Shown here one piece after another: positions 19,020 through 29,262 of a stretch of 64,000 nt of DNA (position 1 is the stretch's first letter; every line of letters starts with the position of its first letter). Both the position numbers and the translations under genes were made by a program. The stretch is from Legionellales bacterium (GTDB lineage Bacteria > Pseudomonadota > Gammaproteobacteria > Berkiellales > Berkiellaceae). The DNA is taken from the NCBI GenBank assembly GCA_947475765.1, contig CANJMM010000002.1, positions 1 to 64,000 of the forward strand, read 5' to 3'. The notes below the pieces were generated by a model. It made no database searches. It saw nothing but the letters and a program-made list of their open reading frames with translations, and had not been told where the DNA came from.

Positions 19020-19056
19020 TATTTTATTTTATTTATTTATTTATCTATCTATCTAG
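19020..19056. repeat. Compound microsatellite at the mreD stop codon
   Basis: A run of TTTTA units changes into TTTA and then ATCT units. On the minus strand the GATA units encode the last residues of MreD and supply its TAG stop. Slippage here would move the stop codon. Confidence 0.7.
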
Positions 19057-19548
19057 TATTTTTGAAATAGCCACTTTTTTCTGTATAGATCGCGACAATA
19101 TAAGCCAAATAAAAATCGTGGATAAGCCACTTAACCAAAAGTTTAAGGTAACAGGCGGAAAGCCTATCCAATATTGTATCCAAAATAAAACCAATAAAAT
19201 CATTTCTAACAGTAATAAAACAATGACCGCTTGCTGAAATAAAGATAACATCGATAATCGTCTTTGAAAGACAATCGCCACATAACAGGCTAACGCAAAG
19301 GCAATGCCCTGCTCCCCTAATAATGTACCCAATAAGATATCGGCCCATAATCCCACTAACCAGGCAATCCCCACACCGATATAACCAGGAAAATAAATCA
19401 CCCATAACAGTAATACCATGGGTAACCATAAAGGCTTTAATGCTTTCATATACAACGGCAAGGGTATCACCGTCAATAAACTTGCTAGCAACAATGCCAT
19501 GATTAAATAAACACTGTTTCGCATGATTTTATGGTGATAAAGACTCAT
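19045..19548 (-). CDS. mreD: Rod shape-determining protein MreD
   Basis: Inner-membrane partner of MreC and MreB in the elongasome. I chose the start at 19548 (MSLYHHKIMRN, 167 residues) because its ATG overlaps the mreC TGA as ATGA, the standard coupling. A start seven codons upstream is also open. About five hydrophobic segments run through the protein, beginning VYLIMALLLASLLTVIPLP. VGLWADILLGTLLGEQGIAF is the family's conserved glycine-rich stretch. The last three residues and the stop lie in a GATA microsatellite. Confidence 0.9.
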   Translation of the reverse strand: MSLYHHKIMRNSVYLIMALLLASLLTVIPLPLYMKALKPLWLPMVLLLWVIYFPGYIGVGIAWLVGLWADILLGTLLGEQGIAFALACYVAIVFQRRLSMLSLFQQAVIVLLLLEMILLVLFWIQYWIGFPPVTLNFWLSGLSTIFIWLILSRSIQKKVAISKILDR

Positions 19549-20378
19549 CCTGGTTGCTCCAAAGGCCAAATTAGCAATACCTGCCTAGAAGCATTAAGTG
19601 CCGCAGAAGGCCTTATCTTGATATGACCAAAAGGCTTGCCAGGATCAAATTGAATAGAAATAATGCGCCCAACTGGATAGCCTGCAGGAAACTGCCCCCC
19701 CAACCCTGAAGTAACCAGTTTATCTCCTACTTTAAAATCTTGGGTGTCTGTCACGTGTAAAAGCTGCATTTTAGTCGATATGCCTGTGCCTTTTACAATG
19801 CTTCTTAAGCCATTTCTTAAGTTAAAAACAGGAATGGCATGTTTGGCATCGGTAATTAATAACACTTCACTGGAATTTTCAAGCGGTTCTATCACCCTAC
19901 CCATCACGCCATTTGCATCCATGACAGGCTGGCCTTTATAAATACCCTGGTTTTTTCCCTTGTTGATTAAAATACGATGAGAAAAAGGATTGACCTCTAC
20001 ATTTAATAAACGCGCCACTTGTGTTTTTTCTGTCAACAAAGGCAAAATATCTAATAATTTTCTTAGCTCAATATTTTCATTTTGTAAAGTTTGAAATCTT
20101 TGAAGTTTTGATTTTAGCTGTAAGTTGACTAACCTTAATTCTTTTGACTCATTTAATAAACTCTGCTTAGAAGATAAAAAAAATTGAAAAGATTCAGTTA
20201 ACTCTACTGGTAAGTCTGCTAAAAAATAAAACGGACTCGCTATCCAGCTCATTTTTTCTCGATAAGAAATACTGCCTGTAGCTTGCATATTTTGATAATA
20301 AATTAAAAGCCAGGAAACTAAAAAAAATATAATTAATTTTAGCCCCCCTGCACTTTTAGGTAAGTATATAAATGAAAT
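19545..20378 (-). CDS. mreC: Rod shape-determining protein MreC (probable ATT start)
   Basis: Periplasmic bitopic protein linking MreB to the cell-wall elongation enzymes. The first ATG (20288) gives 247 residues but omits the N-terminal membrane anchor that every MreC needs. The frame stays open upstream and encodes LKLIIFFLVSWLLIYYQNMQ, a good anchor, without any ATG, GTG or TTG. An ATT at 20378 is preceded by AAGGGGG five bases upstream, so I propose ATT initiation (277 residues). The coiled coil lies at about 70-105, and the beta domain has ILINKGKNQGIYKGQPVMD and LVTSGLGGQFPAGYPVG. Using the ATG at 20288 remains possible if the anchor is dispensable. Confidence 0.85.
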   Translation of the reverse strand: MSFIYLPKSAGGLKLIIFFLVSWLLIYYQNMQATGSISYREKMSWIASPFYFLADLPVELTESFQFFLSSKQSLLNESKELRLVNLQLKSKLQRFQTLQNENIELRKLLDILPLLTEKTQVARLLNVEVNPFSHRILINKGKNQGIYKGQPVMDANGVMGRVIEPLENSSEVLLITDAKHAIPVFNLRNGLRSIVKGTGISTKMQLLHVTDTQDFKVGDKLVTSGLGGQFPAGYPVGRIISIQFDPGKPFGHIKIRPSAALNASRQVLLIWPLEQPG

Positions 20379-20411
20379 ATGAGCCCCCTTGTGCTATGGC
20401 TATTCATATGG

Positions 20412-21470
<1,059 letters not shown>

Positions 21471-21478
21471 TTAACAAA

Positions 21479-21501
21479 TTATACTTAAACCTAAAGTATA
21501 A
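21479..21501. promoter_or_regulatory. Symmetric TATACT boxes between mreB and gatC
   Basis: TTATACTT (21479-21486) and its reverse complement AAGTATAA (21494-21501) are separated by 7 bases, giving a TATACT -10-like box on each strand. Good -35 boxes are not visible, so divergent promoters or an operator are both possible. A TTT-rich 50-base region and an AGGGGAAAA ribosome-binding site follow before gatC. Confidence 0.35.
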
Positions 21502-21579
21502 CAGTATTACAATATCTGATGTTTTGGGCAAGGCACCTGATGTGATACAGTATTCAGCCAGATAATTAGGGGAAAAGTC

Positions 21580-21894
21580 ATGTCTTTGTCATCTGAAGAA
21601 CTTAAAAAGATATCGCATTTAGCACGCTTACATATTGATGAGCGTGAGATCCCAGCTTATATAAACCACCTTTCTAGCATACTTACTTTTGTTGAACACA
21701 TTACCCAGGCTGACACAGAGAATATCTCCCCTATGTCACATCCGCTCGAAGGTATGGTTCAGCGTTTACGCGAAGATGCGGTCACAGAAATCATTAACCG
21801 AGATAAATTTCAAGCCCTTTCTCCACAACATGAAGCGGGCCTATATTTAGTCCCCCTTGTTATCAATGATAAAGATAATAAAGATGATAAATAA
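21580..21894 (+). CDS. gatC: Aspartyl/glutamyl-tRNA amidotransferase subunit C
   Basis: Small stabilising subunit of GatCAB, which converts Glu-tRNA(Gln) or Asp-tRNA(Asn) to the amidated form in organisms lacking the cognate synthetase. It is 104 residues, normal. Family landmarks are [26 protein letters not shown] and [12 protein letters not shown], then LREDAVTE. The last residues [10 protein letters not shown] come from an imperfect 9-base repeat that includes the stop region. It opens the gatC-gatA-gatB operon, 11 bases before gatA. Confidence 0.95.
   Translation: MSLSSEELKKISHLARLHIDEREIPAYINHLSSILTFVEHITQADTENISPMSHPLEGMVQRLREDAVTEIINRDKFQALSPQHEAGLYLVPLVINDKDNKDDK
21866..21893 (+). 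repeat. Imperfect 9-base tandem repeat at the gatC end
   Basis: Units of the type GATAATAAA/GATGATAAA repeat about three times and contain the gatC TAA stop. Confidence 0.5.
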
Positions 21895-21905
21895 GAGAAA
21901 AAAAT

Positions 21906-23360
21906 ATGCACCACCTTACGATTCGTCAAATTATTGATGGCCTAAACCAAAAAGCCTTTTCTAGCCAAGAAATTGTGCTTCATTATTTAAATCGCATTAA
22001 CAAATACGATACGCAACTCAATAGCTTTATTACACGCACCCCTGAGCTGGCTTTACAACAAGCTGCTGAAGCAGATATACGCCGAGAAAAAAGCGACCCT
22101 CCCCTGCTATTAGGCGTTCCCATTGCGCAAAAAGACATTTTTTGCACAGAGGGCATAAAAACCACCTGTGGGTCCAAAATGCTCGAGCATTTTATTGCGC
22201 CTTATAGTGCGACGGTTGTGCATAACATGAATAAAGCCGGGGTTGTGTTATTAGGCAAAACAAATATGGACGAATTTGCCATGGGATCGTCTAACGAAAC
22301 CTCTTACTATGGCCCTGTGAAAAATCCTTGGAATACGCAAACAGTACCAGGCGGATCATCCGGTGGATCGGCTGCTGCGGTGGCCGCAAAATTAGTGCCA
22401 GGTGCCACGGGTACCGATACAGGCGGATCGATTCGGCAACCGGCTGCTTTATGTGGCATCACTGGCCTTAAGCCTACTTATGGCCTGGTCTCACGATATG
22501 GCATGATTGCCTTTGCTTCTAGCCTTGATCAAGCCGGCCCCATGGCGCAAACTGCTGAAGATTGTGGGCTACTTCTGCAATCTATGGCTGGATTTGACCC
22601 CCTAGACTCTACCAGTATAGAAAAACCCTTGCCCTATTTTAATGCTGAACTCACCCATTCTCTAAAAGGCAAAACATTTGGGCTACCTAAAGAATTTTTT
22701 CAAGCCGGATTAGACCCCAGCATTGCGAAAATTATTGATGAGGCCATTCAGGTATTTAAACAATTAGGGGTGAATTTTAAAGAAATAAGCTTGCCGAATT
22801 TGGTTCATTCCGTGCCGGTTTATTATGTCGTTGCTCCAGCTGAATGCTCTTCTAATTTATCTCGTTATGATGGCGTACGATTTGGTCATCGCTCCGATAA
22901 AGCCACTGATTTAGAATCTTTATATAAACTTTCACGTGCTGAAGGTTTTGGCTCAGAAGTTAAACGTCGCATCATGATTGGCACCTATGCTTTGTCCTCA
23001 GGTTACTATGATGCCTATTATCTTAAAGCACAAAAATTAAGGGCTAAAATTGCGCAAGATTTTACTTTGGCCTTTAAAGAAGTCGACCTTATTCTCAGTC
23101 CAACGGCCCCCACCACGGCTTTTAATCTGGGTGAAAAATCGACGGATCCCTTGGCGATGTATTTACAAGATATTTATACAATTGCGGTCAACTTGGCTGG
23201 CCTTGCCGCCATTAGCCTGCCTGCTGGATTTGTGAACAATATGCCTATTGGGGTGCAATTAATTGGCCGCCATTTTAGTGAATGTGCCTTATTAAATGCA
23301 GGACATCAATTTCAATTACAAACCAACCATCACCAAAAAACACCTTTTGGCTTCGAATAA
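21906..23360 (+). CDS. gatA: Aspartyl/glutamyl-tRNA amidotransferase subunit A
   Basis: The amidase subunit that releases ammonia from glutamine for GatB. It is 484 residues, normal. The amidase-signature Ser-cisSer-Lys triad is visible: the Lys in [14 protein letters not shown], and the serines in [16 protein letters not shown] and [38 protein letters not shown] is highly conserved. It lies 11 bases from both gatC and gatB, so all three are co-transcribed. Confidence 0.97.
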   Translation: MHHLTIRQIIDGLNQKAFSSQEIVLHYLNRINKYDTQLNSFITRTPELALQQAAEADIRREKSDPPLLLGVPIAQKDIFCTEGIKTTCGSKMLEHFIAPYSATVVHNMNKAGVVLLGKTNMDEFAMGSSNETSYYGPVKNPWNTQTVPGGSSGGSAAAVAAKLVPGATGTDTGGSIRQPAALCGITGLKPTYGLVSRYGMIAFASSLDQAGPMAQTAEDCGLLLQSMAGFDPLDSTSIEKPLPYFNAELTHSLKGKTFGLPKEFFQAGLDPSIAKIIDEAIQVFKQLGVNFKEISLPNLVHSVPVYYVVAPAECSSNLSRYDGVRFGHRSDKATDLESLYKLSRAEGFGSEVKRRIMIGTYALSSGYYDAYYLKAQKLRAKIAQDFTLAFKEVDLILSPTAPTTAFNLGEKSTDPLAMYLQDIYTIAVNLAGLAAISLPAGFVNNMPIGVQLIGRHFSECALLNAGHQFQLQTNHHQKTPFGFE

Positions 23361-23371
23361 GTGAGTAAAAC

Positions 23372-24889
23372 ATGACAGACCTAATACAGCAAGCTGAAAC
23401 AGAATGGGAAACCGTCATTGGCTTAGAAGTCCATGTTCAATTATTAACGCAATCTAAAATATTTTCAGGTGCTTCCACCCGTTTTGGCGCCGAACCCAAT
23501 AGCCAAGCCTGTGCCTTAGATTTGGGCTTACCTGGAACCTTACCCGTACTAAATAAAGAAGCGTTAAATATGGCCATTAAATTTGGCTTAAGTACGGATG
23601 CTTATATTTCGCCTGTCTCAGTTTTTTCACGAAAAAATTATTTCTATCCAGATTTACCTAAAGGCTATCAAATCAGTCAATTTGATAAGCCTACCATTGG
23701 CAAAGGCCATCTCGATATAGAATTCAAAAGTCATACTGGAAATACAGGAAATACAGAAAATACAAATGAATTAATTAAAAAACGTATCGGCATTACCCGC
23801 GCCCATCTTGAAGAAGATGCGGGGAAATCCTTGCATGAAAACTTCCACAATTTATCGGGAATAGATTTAAATCGAGCGGGTACGCCTTTATTAGAAATTG
23901 TTTCTGAACCCGATATGCGCTCTGCAAAAGAAGCAGTAGCCTATCTTAAAAAGCTACATGCGCTAGTTTGTTATTTAGGCATTTGTGATGGCAACATGCA
24001 AGAAGGTTCATTTCGATGTGATGCCAATGTCTCTGTAAGGCCAAAAGGCAGCACCACTTTGGGCACGCGCACTGAAACTAAAAATGTTAATTCATTTAAA
24101 TTTGTTGAACAAGCCATTAATTATGAAGTAAGCAGACAAATTCAACTCATCGAATCGGGTGGAACCGTACGTCAACAAACCCGATTGTTTGATCCGGCCA
24201 AACAAGAAACGCGTCCCATGAGAGACAAAGAAGAAGCCAATGATTATCGTTATTTCCCTGATCCCGATCTTTTGCCGGTGATGATTACTTTAGAGCACAT
24301 TGAAAAAATTAAAGCGACTATGCCAGAATTACCTCAAGCAAAATGTGATAGATTTGTTCAAACTTATGGTTTATCGGTGTACGATGCCCAAAGTTTAACG
24401 GCTGAAAAAGCCCTTGCTGATTATTTTGAACAAGCGCTTAGTGCCATGACCACACCCGATCCTAAATTAATGACCAATTGGGTAATGGGCGAGTTAAGTG
24501 CTGTTTTAAATAAAGAAAACTTATCGATTAGCCAAGCATTACTTTCCCCTCAACTATTCGCTGGGCTTGTTAATCGCATTGTAGATAATACTATTTCAGG
24601 AAAAATTGCCAAAGTGGTTTTTGAGCATATGTGGGCATCCAAAGGCCAACAGGCTGCTGACCAAATTATCGAAGAAAAAGGCCTAAAGCAAGTAACCGAT
24701 AGCAGCTCTATCACGAAAATAATCGATGAGGTTATTTTAGCCAATCTTGAGAAATTTAAAGAGTTACAATCTGGAAAAGAAAAATTGTTTGGATTTTTTG
24801 TTGGTCAAATTATGAAGCTATCCAAGGGGCAAGCAAACCCTCAACAAGTCAATGAAATACTACAGGCTAAAATAAAACAGAACGAATAA
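23372..24889 (+). CDS. gatB: Aspartyl/glutamyl-tRNA amidotransferase subunit B
   Basis: Kinase and transamidation subunit that activates Glu-tRNA(Gln) or Asp-tRNA(Asn). It is 505 residues, slightly over family length because of an insertion near residues 125-137 ([11 protein letters not shown]) made by a 9-base repeat. Conserved parts are [54 protein letters not shown] and [17 protein letters not shown]. The C-terminal YqeY-like helical domain binds tRNA. It is last in the gat operon and convergent with the ankyrin gene 23 bases away. Confidence 0.96.
   Translation: MTDLIQQAETEWETVIGLEVHVQLLTQSKIFSGASTRFGAEPNSQACALDLGLPGTLPVLNKEALNMAIKFGLSTDAYISPVSVFSRKNYFYPDLPKGYQISQFDKPTIGKGHLDIEFKSHTGNTGNTENTNELIKKRIGITRAHLEEDAGKSLHENFHNLSGIDLNRAGTPLLEIVSEPDMRSAKEAVAYLKKLHALVCYLGICDGNMQEGSFRCDANVSVRPKGSTTLGTRTETKNVNSFKFVEQAINYEVSRQIQLIESGGTVRQQTRLFDPAKQETRPMRDKEEANDYRYFPDPDLLPVMITLEHIEKIKATMPELPQAKCDRFVQTYGLSVYDAQSLTAEKALADYFEQALSAMTTPDPKLMTNWVMGELSAVLNKENLSISQALLSPQLFAGLVNRIVDNTISGKIAKVVFEHMWASKGQQAADQIIEEKGLKQVTDSSSITKIIDEVILANLEKFKELQSGKEKLFGFFVGQIMKLSKGQANPQQVNEILQAKIKQNE
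23738..23769 (+). repeat. In-frame 9-base tandem repeat in gatB
   Basis: GGAAATACA occurs in tandem, with a third GAAAATACA copy, encoding GNTGNTENT in an otherwise conserved core gene. Confidence 0.6.
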
Positions 24890-24912
24890 CCGATATTAAT
24901 TACACCTAAATT

Positions 24913-25587
24913 TTAGTTAAAAAGAGTAGTTGCAAGCGCTTTTCGAGGTAATCCAGCGGCGGCTGGCTCTGAATCTATGCTTGCTGCTGCTGGCGCCGCT
25001 AACGCGGCTGTTCTCAGCTTAGTAAACAAGATAGTATAAATTGGGCTAATGTGAATAGAGGCATTATTTTTTGATGGTACAAGAAGATAGTCTATTACTT
25101 TTTTCTGTAAAACAACAGGCATCTCAAAAAAACCGCGCTGATCACTTTGTGGCATTTGTCTGATTTGTGCTTTAGAAAAAAGGCAGATCAATAAATTATG
25201 GATACGGGATTGATTAAAATCTTGTATGATTTCACCTATGTTAGCTATTTGGCTTTCTGCTGGCCTTATTGCCCCCGCTGCTAACAAACAAAAAGCCGCT
25301 TCACGACGATTATTTGAAAAAGCCAACATAAGTGCTGTGTTTTTATATACATTGCAGCTGTTTATTTCGGCTTTAGCACGAATCAATAAATCCACGATTT
25401 CTACATGGCCCTCTCGAGCTGCGTACATGAGCGCCGTCATTTTTAAGCTTTTTTCCGCTAAGTTCAGATCCGCACTCTGCGCTATTAAGGCCTTTACTTT
25501 GGCGACATCTCCTTTTTGAGCGGCTAACATGAGTTGGGTATAGCCATACCTGTTTATATTATTTATATTATTAAAAAAAGCAAACAT
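24913..25587 (-). CDS. Ankyrin-repeat protein
   Basis: A 224-residue protein from the ATG at 25587 (MFAFFNNINN). Longer in-frame starts at 25623 (ATG) and 25641 (TTG) exist but add an atypical leader. Three ankyrin repeats follow directly: YGYTQLMLAAQKGDVAKVKALI, then KMTALMYAAREGHVEIVDLLI and KNTALMLAFSNNRREAAFCLL. The C-terminal half is unrelated and ends in an Ala/Pro-rich tail (AALAAPAAASIDSEPAAAG). Ankyrin proteins of Legionellales are often effectors injected into the host, so this is a candidate. No secretion signal can be seen directly. Confidence 0.8.
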   Translation of the reverse strand: MFAFFNNINNINRYGYTQLMLAAQKGDVAKVKALIAQSADLNLAEKSLKMTALMYAAREGHVEIVDLLIRAKAEINSCNVYKNTALMLAFSNNRREAAFCLLAAGAIRPAESQIANIGEIIQDFNQSRIHNLLICLFSKAQIRQMPQSDQRGFFEMPVVLQKKVIDYLLVPSKNNASIHISPIYTILFTKLRTAALAAPAAASIDSEPAAAGLPRKALATTLFN

Positions 25588-25716
25588 TTTTATCTTAACC
25601 CTAAAGCTTAAGCTTAATAACATAACAAAATGACTGGCCAATGACTAGCCTTTTAGGTGTAAATTCGATAGCATGCGCAAGAATAGATTAATATTGACTC
25701 GGAGAAAGTAATTTAA

Positions 25717-25977
25717 ATGGCTGCTAAAGAAGACCAAATTGAAATGGAAGGCACGGTAATCGACTCATTACCAAATACAACCTTTAGGGTTGAGCTAGAC
25801 AACAAACATGTTGTAAATGCCCATATTTCAGGAAAAATGCGTAAAAATTACATTCGAATTTTAACCGGAGACAGAGTAACCGTCCAAATGACGCCCTATG
25901 ACCTATCAAAAGGTAGAATTATTTTCAGAAATCGGGACAAAGACAGCGGCCCTAGAAAAACAGTTGAAGAAAGCTAA
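25717..25977 (+). CDS. infA: Translation initiation factor IF-1
   Basis: An OB-fold protein that binds the ribosomal A site during initiation. It is 86 residues, with core [41 protein letters not shown] and [14 protein letters not shown], all diagnostic. The C-terminus extends about 14 residues past the usual RIIFRNR end ([13 protein letters not shown]). It is preceded by a GGAGAAAG ribosome-binding site and is convergent with clpA. Confidence 0.96.
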   Translation: MAAKEDQIEMEGTVIDSLPNTTFRVELDNKHVVNAHISGKMRKNYIRILTGDRVTVQMTPYDLSKGRIIFRNRDKDSGPRKTVEES

Positions 25978-25984
25978 AATTACG

Positions 25985-26017
25985 CTTAAATTAGGCTTAA
26001 ATTAGTCTTAAATTAAC
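25985..26017. repeat. 11-base tandem repeat, three copies, at the clpA stop
   Basis: CTTAAATTAGG, CTTAAATTAGT and CTTAAATTAAC follow one another between infA and clpA. The third copy contains the clpA TAA stop on the minus strand. Confidence 0.8.
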
Positions 26018-28269
26018 TCATGTACTTTTAAGCAAATTTTATTGTTTTCAACTGTAACATAAACACTACCCCCTTCGCTGAGTTTGCCAAACAGTAATTC
26101 ATCCGCAAGGGGCTTCTTAAGTTCTTCTTGAATAATTCTGGCCATGGGCCTTGCGCCCATTTTTTTGTCGTAGCCATGTTGAGCCAGCCACTTTTTGGCT
26201 TCATTATCTATAATAAACTCAACCGATTTTTCTGTGAGTCTATGCTGAAGCTCTTCTATAAACTTATCGACGACTTTATCGACCACTTCAGGTGATAGGC
26301 TCTCAAACTGTATAATCGTATCTAAGCGATTACGAAACTCTGGCGTAAACATTTTTTTCAAACTTTCCATGCCATCGGAAGCATGATCTTGTTCGGTAAA
26401 GCCCATAGAGGCTCTATTCATTTGCTGTGCCCCAGAATTGGTGGTCATGACTAATATTACGTGTCTAAAATCGGCTTTACGACCATTGGTATCTGTCAAG
26501 GTCCCATGATCCATCACTTGAAGTAATAAATTAAAGACATCTGGGTGCGCTTTTTCAATTTCATCTAATAATACAATAGCATGTGGGGTTTTGTTAACCG
26601 CCTCGGTTAATAAGCCACCATGATCATAACCCACATAACCTGGGGGAGCACCAATTAAACGCGATACCGTATGCGACTCCATGTATTCTGACATATCAAA
26701 ACGAATGAGTTCAACGCCCATGCTTTTAGCTAATTGACGGGTAATTTCAGTTTTACCTACCCCTGTTGGGCCCGCAAAAAGAAAACAGCCCACTGGTTTT
26801 TCTGGATCGCTTAGTCCAGAACGACCTGTTTTAACAGCCGAAACTAAGGCTTGTATGGCTTTGTCTTGGCCATATACTTTTTTTAATAATTCTTTTTCTA
26901 AATTTTGTAATAAAGTTTTATCAGAGCTCGATACGCTTTTAGACGGTATTCTGGCCATTTTGGCTATAATCTGTTCTACTTCTTTTACGCCCACAATTTT
27001 TCGACGTTTGTTTGGGGCAAATAATCGTTGATATGCACCCGCTTCATCGACCACATCAATGGCTTTATCAGGCAAAAACCTATCTGAAATATATCTTGAA
27101 CTCAATTCAGCTGCTGCTTTTAAAGCAGAATGGGTATATTTAATATGATGATGTAATTCAAAATGGGGTTTTAAGCCCTCGAGTATTTTAACCGTTTCAG
27201 GAATACTGGGTTCGCGTACATCAATTTTTTGAAAACGTCTGGCTAGCGCCCTGTCTTTTTCAAAAATACCCCGGTACTCTTGATAAGTTGTAGATCCAAC
27301 ACATCTTAGTTCACCGGAGGCTAACATAGGCTTAATTAAATTAGAAGCATCCATTACCCCGCCAGATGCTGCGCCCGCACCAATAATGGTATGAATTTCA
27401 TCGATAAATAAAATAGCGCCACTGTCTTTTTTAAGATAATGTAACAAAGCTTTAAGCCTTTTTTCAAAATCCCCTCGATATTTCGTGCCCGCCAATAACG
27501 ACCCTAAATCTAAAGCGTATACTGTACAATGCTCGAGTGCATCGGGCACATTGCCCTCTACAATTAATTTGGCTAAGCCTTCTGCAATGGCGGTTTTTCC
27601 TACCCCAGCCTCTCCCACATAAAGGGGATTGTTTTTACGACGGCGACATAATACTTGTATGGTCCGCTCTATTTCTTGCTCTCGGCCGATAAGTGAGTCT
27701 ATCTTGCCCTTTTTGGCCATCAGGTTTAAATTCACCGCATAGGCCTCTAGAGGGCTCTTAGCGTTACCCTCCTGGGTAGATTCCGAGTCAATTTGCTGTT
27801 CAATATCCGGATCTTCTTGATCTCTTGCTTCTTCAATTTTAGAAATACCATGGGACATATAATTAACGACGTCTAATCGAGTGATGTTTTCTTGCTTTAA
27901 AAAGTAAACTGCTTGGCTTTCTTGTTCACTAAAAATGGCGGCTAACACATTGGCGCCACTCACTTCGTGTTTGCCTGCAGATTGAACGTGAAAAACGGCT
28001 CGTTGCAATACGCGTTGGAAACCTAAAGTAGGTTGGGTTTCTCTGTTGATATCATGGCCTGAAATCACAGGCGTTGTTTCATCTACGAAGGTTCGAAGAT
28101 CCTGCTTTAATCTATCTACATCTGCGCCACAAGATCGTAAAACCGAGCTAGCAGCCATATTTTCTAACAAAGCTAACAATAAATGCTCTACGGTCATAAA
28201 TTCATGACGTTTATCACGAGCTTCTTTGAAAGCTAAGTTGAGCGTCATTTCTAGCTCTTTACTTAACAT
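26008..28269 (-). CDS. clpA: ATP-dependent Clp protease ATP-binding subunit ClpA
   Basis: AAA+ unfoldase that feeds substrates to ClpP. It is 753 residues, normal. The Clp N-domain (1-140, with FMTVEHLLLALLEN) docks ClpS. AAA1 has Walker A GEAGVGKT (219-226) and Walker B LFIDEIHTIIG. AAA2 has Walker A GPTGVGKTE near 500 and Walker B IVLLDEIEKAHPDV. The ClpP-binding loop reads MGF (NRASMGFTEQ) instead of the usual IGL/IGF, a conservative change. It lies 48 bases downstream of clpS and is transcribed with it. No clpP is in the window. Confidence 0.96.
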   Translation of the reverse strand: MLSKELEMTLNLAFKEARDKRHEFMTVEHLLLALLENMAASSVLRSCGADVDRLKQDLRTFVDETTPVISGHDINRETQPTLGFQRVLQRAVFHVQSAGKHEVSGANVLAAIFSEQESQAVYFLKQENITRLDVVNYMSHGISKIEEARDQEDPDIEQQIDSESTQEGNAKSPLEAYAVNLNLMAKKGKIDSLIGREQEIERTIQVLCRRRKNNPLYVGEAGVGKTAIAEGLAKLIVEGNVPDALEHCTVYALDLGSLLAGTKYRGDFEKRLKALLHYLKKDSGAILFIDEIHTIIGAGAASGGVMDASNLIKPMLASGELRCVGSTTYQEYRGIFEKDRALARRFQKIDVREPSIPETVKILEGLKPHFELHHHIKYTHSALKAAAELSSRYISDRFLPDKAIDVVDEAGAYQRLFAPNKRRKIVGVKEVEQIIAKMARIPSKSVSSSDKTLLQNLEKELLKKVYGQDKAIQALVSAVKTGRSGLSDPEKPVGCFLFAGPTGVGKTEITRQLAKSMGVELIRFDMSEYMESHTVSRLIGAPPGYVGYDHGGLLTEAVNKTPHAIVLLDEIEKAHPDVFNLLLQVMDHGTLTDTNGRKADFRHVILVMTTNSGAQQMNRASMGFTEQDHASDGMESLKKMFTPEFRNRLDTIIQFESLSPEVVDKVVDKFIEELQHRLTEKSVEFIIDNEAKKWLAQHGYDKKMGARPMARIIQEELKKPLADELLFGKLSEGGSVYVTVENNKICLKVHELI

Positions 28270-28317
28270 AAAGTATCCTCCTAGGCATCATAAAAAAAAC
28301 AAGTCAATTAAAAAACT

Positions 28318-28632
28318 TTAAATTCTTTCAAAAGTACACAATAAGGGATGTGCATTTTGCCTAGCAAAATTATTGACTAGGGCTACTTTCGTTTCTGCAA
28401 TATCTCTTGTGAATACGCCACACACCGCCCTGCCTTGATAATGCACTTTCAGCATAGTGGCCACCGCCTGTTCTGTCTTCATGTTAAAAAACACACTTAA
28501 GACAGTTACCACAAAATCCATTGGGGTAAAATCGTCATTTAAAACTATAACCTGATAAAGAGAGGGCCGCTTCAGCTTAGGCTTGGCTTGCGCTGTCTTC
28601 AGGTTTGTTATTCGTTCAACCTGCTTACCCAT
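28318..28632 (-). CDS. clpS: ClpS adaptor for N-end rule degradation
   Basis: Delivers proteins with bulky N-terminal residues to ClpA-ClpP. It is 104 residues with the full ClpS core: [21 protein letters not shown], which lines the N-degron pocket (the NDD and the Met), then [23 protein letters not shown]. The first 25 residues are the flexible Lys-rich N-terminal extension. It is immediately upstream of clpA. The 253 bases between clpS and the divergent cold-shock gene hold no gene and presumably the promoters of both. Confidence 0.95.
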   Translation of the reverse strand: MGKQVERITNLKTAQAKPKLKRPSLYQVIVLNDDFTPMDFVVTVLSVFFNMKTEQAVATMLKVHYQGRAVCGVFTRDIAETKVALVNNFARQNAHPLLCTFERI

Positions 28633-28885
28633 ATCTTAATCTTAGCCAACAAATGGCTCTCCTGCCCTATCTAATAATCCATTAGGCTTATAAGCCATTT
28701 TCTCATATAAAAATAATACAATAAAGCTAATTAACTTAAATCAAAATAAAATAAATATTTAAGCGCTTTTACGCTCAAAAAGCTTGACTAAAATGCGTTT
28801 ATGTACAACAGTTGTGCTCAATGCTAAATACATTTTTAGCAGAGTAAGTTAGTATTAAAATTATGACGTAAAAGGATTTCTAACT

Positions 28886-29206
28886 ATGGCAACGGGGATA
28901 GTAAAATGGTTTAACAGTGCAAAAGGTTACGGCTTTGTCTGTCCAGATGGTGGTGGACAAGATGTATTTGCACATTTTTCTTCTATTGTCATGGATGGCT
29001 ATAAAAGTCTCAAAGCCGGTCAAAGCGTGAACTTTGAAATTCAAGAGGGCCCCAAGGGTCTTCATGCAATTGATATTAGCGCCCGATCTGAGCCTGAATC
29101 TGAATCTGAGCCTGAGTCTGAAACAGAATCTATTGCTATCGAGCAGACTGTGATAAAAAGCAGTATAACCGAAAGCAAAGTTCAGTTTGAAGAAGAAATG
29201 ATTTAA
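28886..29206 (+). CDS. Cold-shock domain protein with acidic C-terminal tail
   Basis: RNA chaperone of the CspA family. Residues 1-67 form the cold-shock OB fold: [20 protein letters not shown] carries RNP1, and [20 protein letters not shown] carries RNP2. Most such proteins end near residue 70. This one has about 38 extra residues, starting with an acidic Ser/Glu/Pro repeat ([15 protein letters not shown]) from a 6-base tandem repeat and ending VQFEEEMI. The long, AT-rich 5' region would suit thermosensor-type control, but I see no specific structure. The tail's role is unknown. Confidence 0.9.
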   Translation: MATGIVKWFNSAKGYGFVCPDGGGQDVFAHFSSIVMDGYKSLKAGQSVNFEIQEGPKGLHAIDISARSEPESESEPESETESIAIEQTVIKSSITESKVQFEEEMI

Positions 29207-29225
29207 TATCCTATTAAATCTAAAT

Positions 29226-29255
29226 AACCAGTTTTGGTCTTCCCCAAAACTGGTT
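29226..29255. terminator. Bidirectional terminator between csp and icd
   Basis: AACCAGTTTTGG (29226-29237) and CCAAAACTGGTT (29244-29255) form a perfect 12-base stem with a 6-base loop in the 56-base convergent gap. A-rich and T-rich flanks on the two sides allow it to serve both genes. Confidence 0.8.
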
Positions 29256-29262
29256 ATATATT

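Noticed and set aside
19049-19429. A second minus-strand ORF overlapping mreD in another frame
   Set aside because: MreD is clearly encoded in the other frame with conserved membrane segments and coupling to mreC.
28633-28885. Possible small gene or structured RNA between clpS and the cold-shock gene
   Set aside because: AT-rich with no ORF, no convincing ribosome-binding site other than that of csp, and no clear helix. It is probably just the two divergent promoters.
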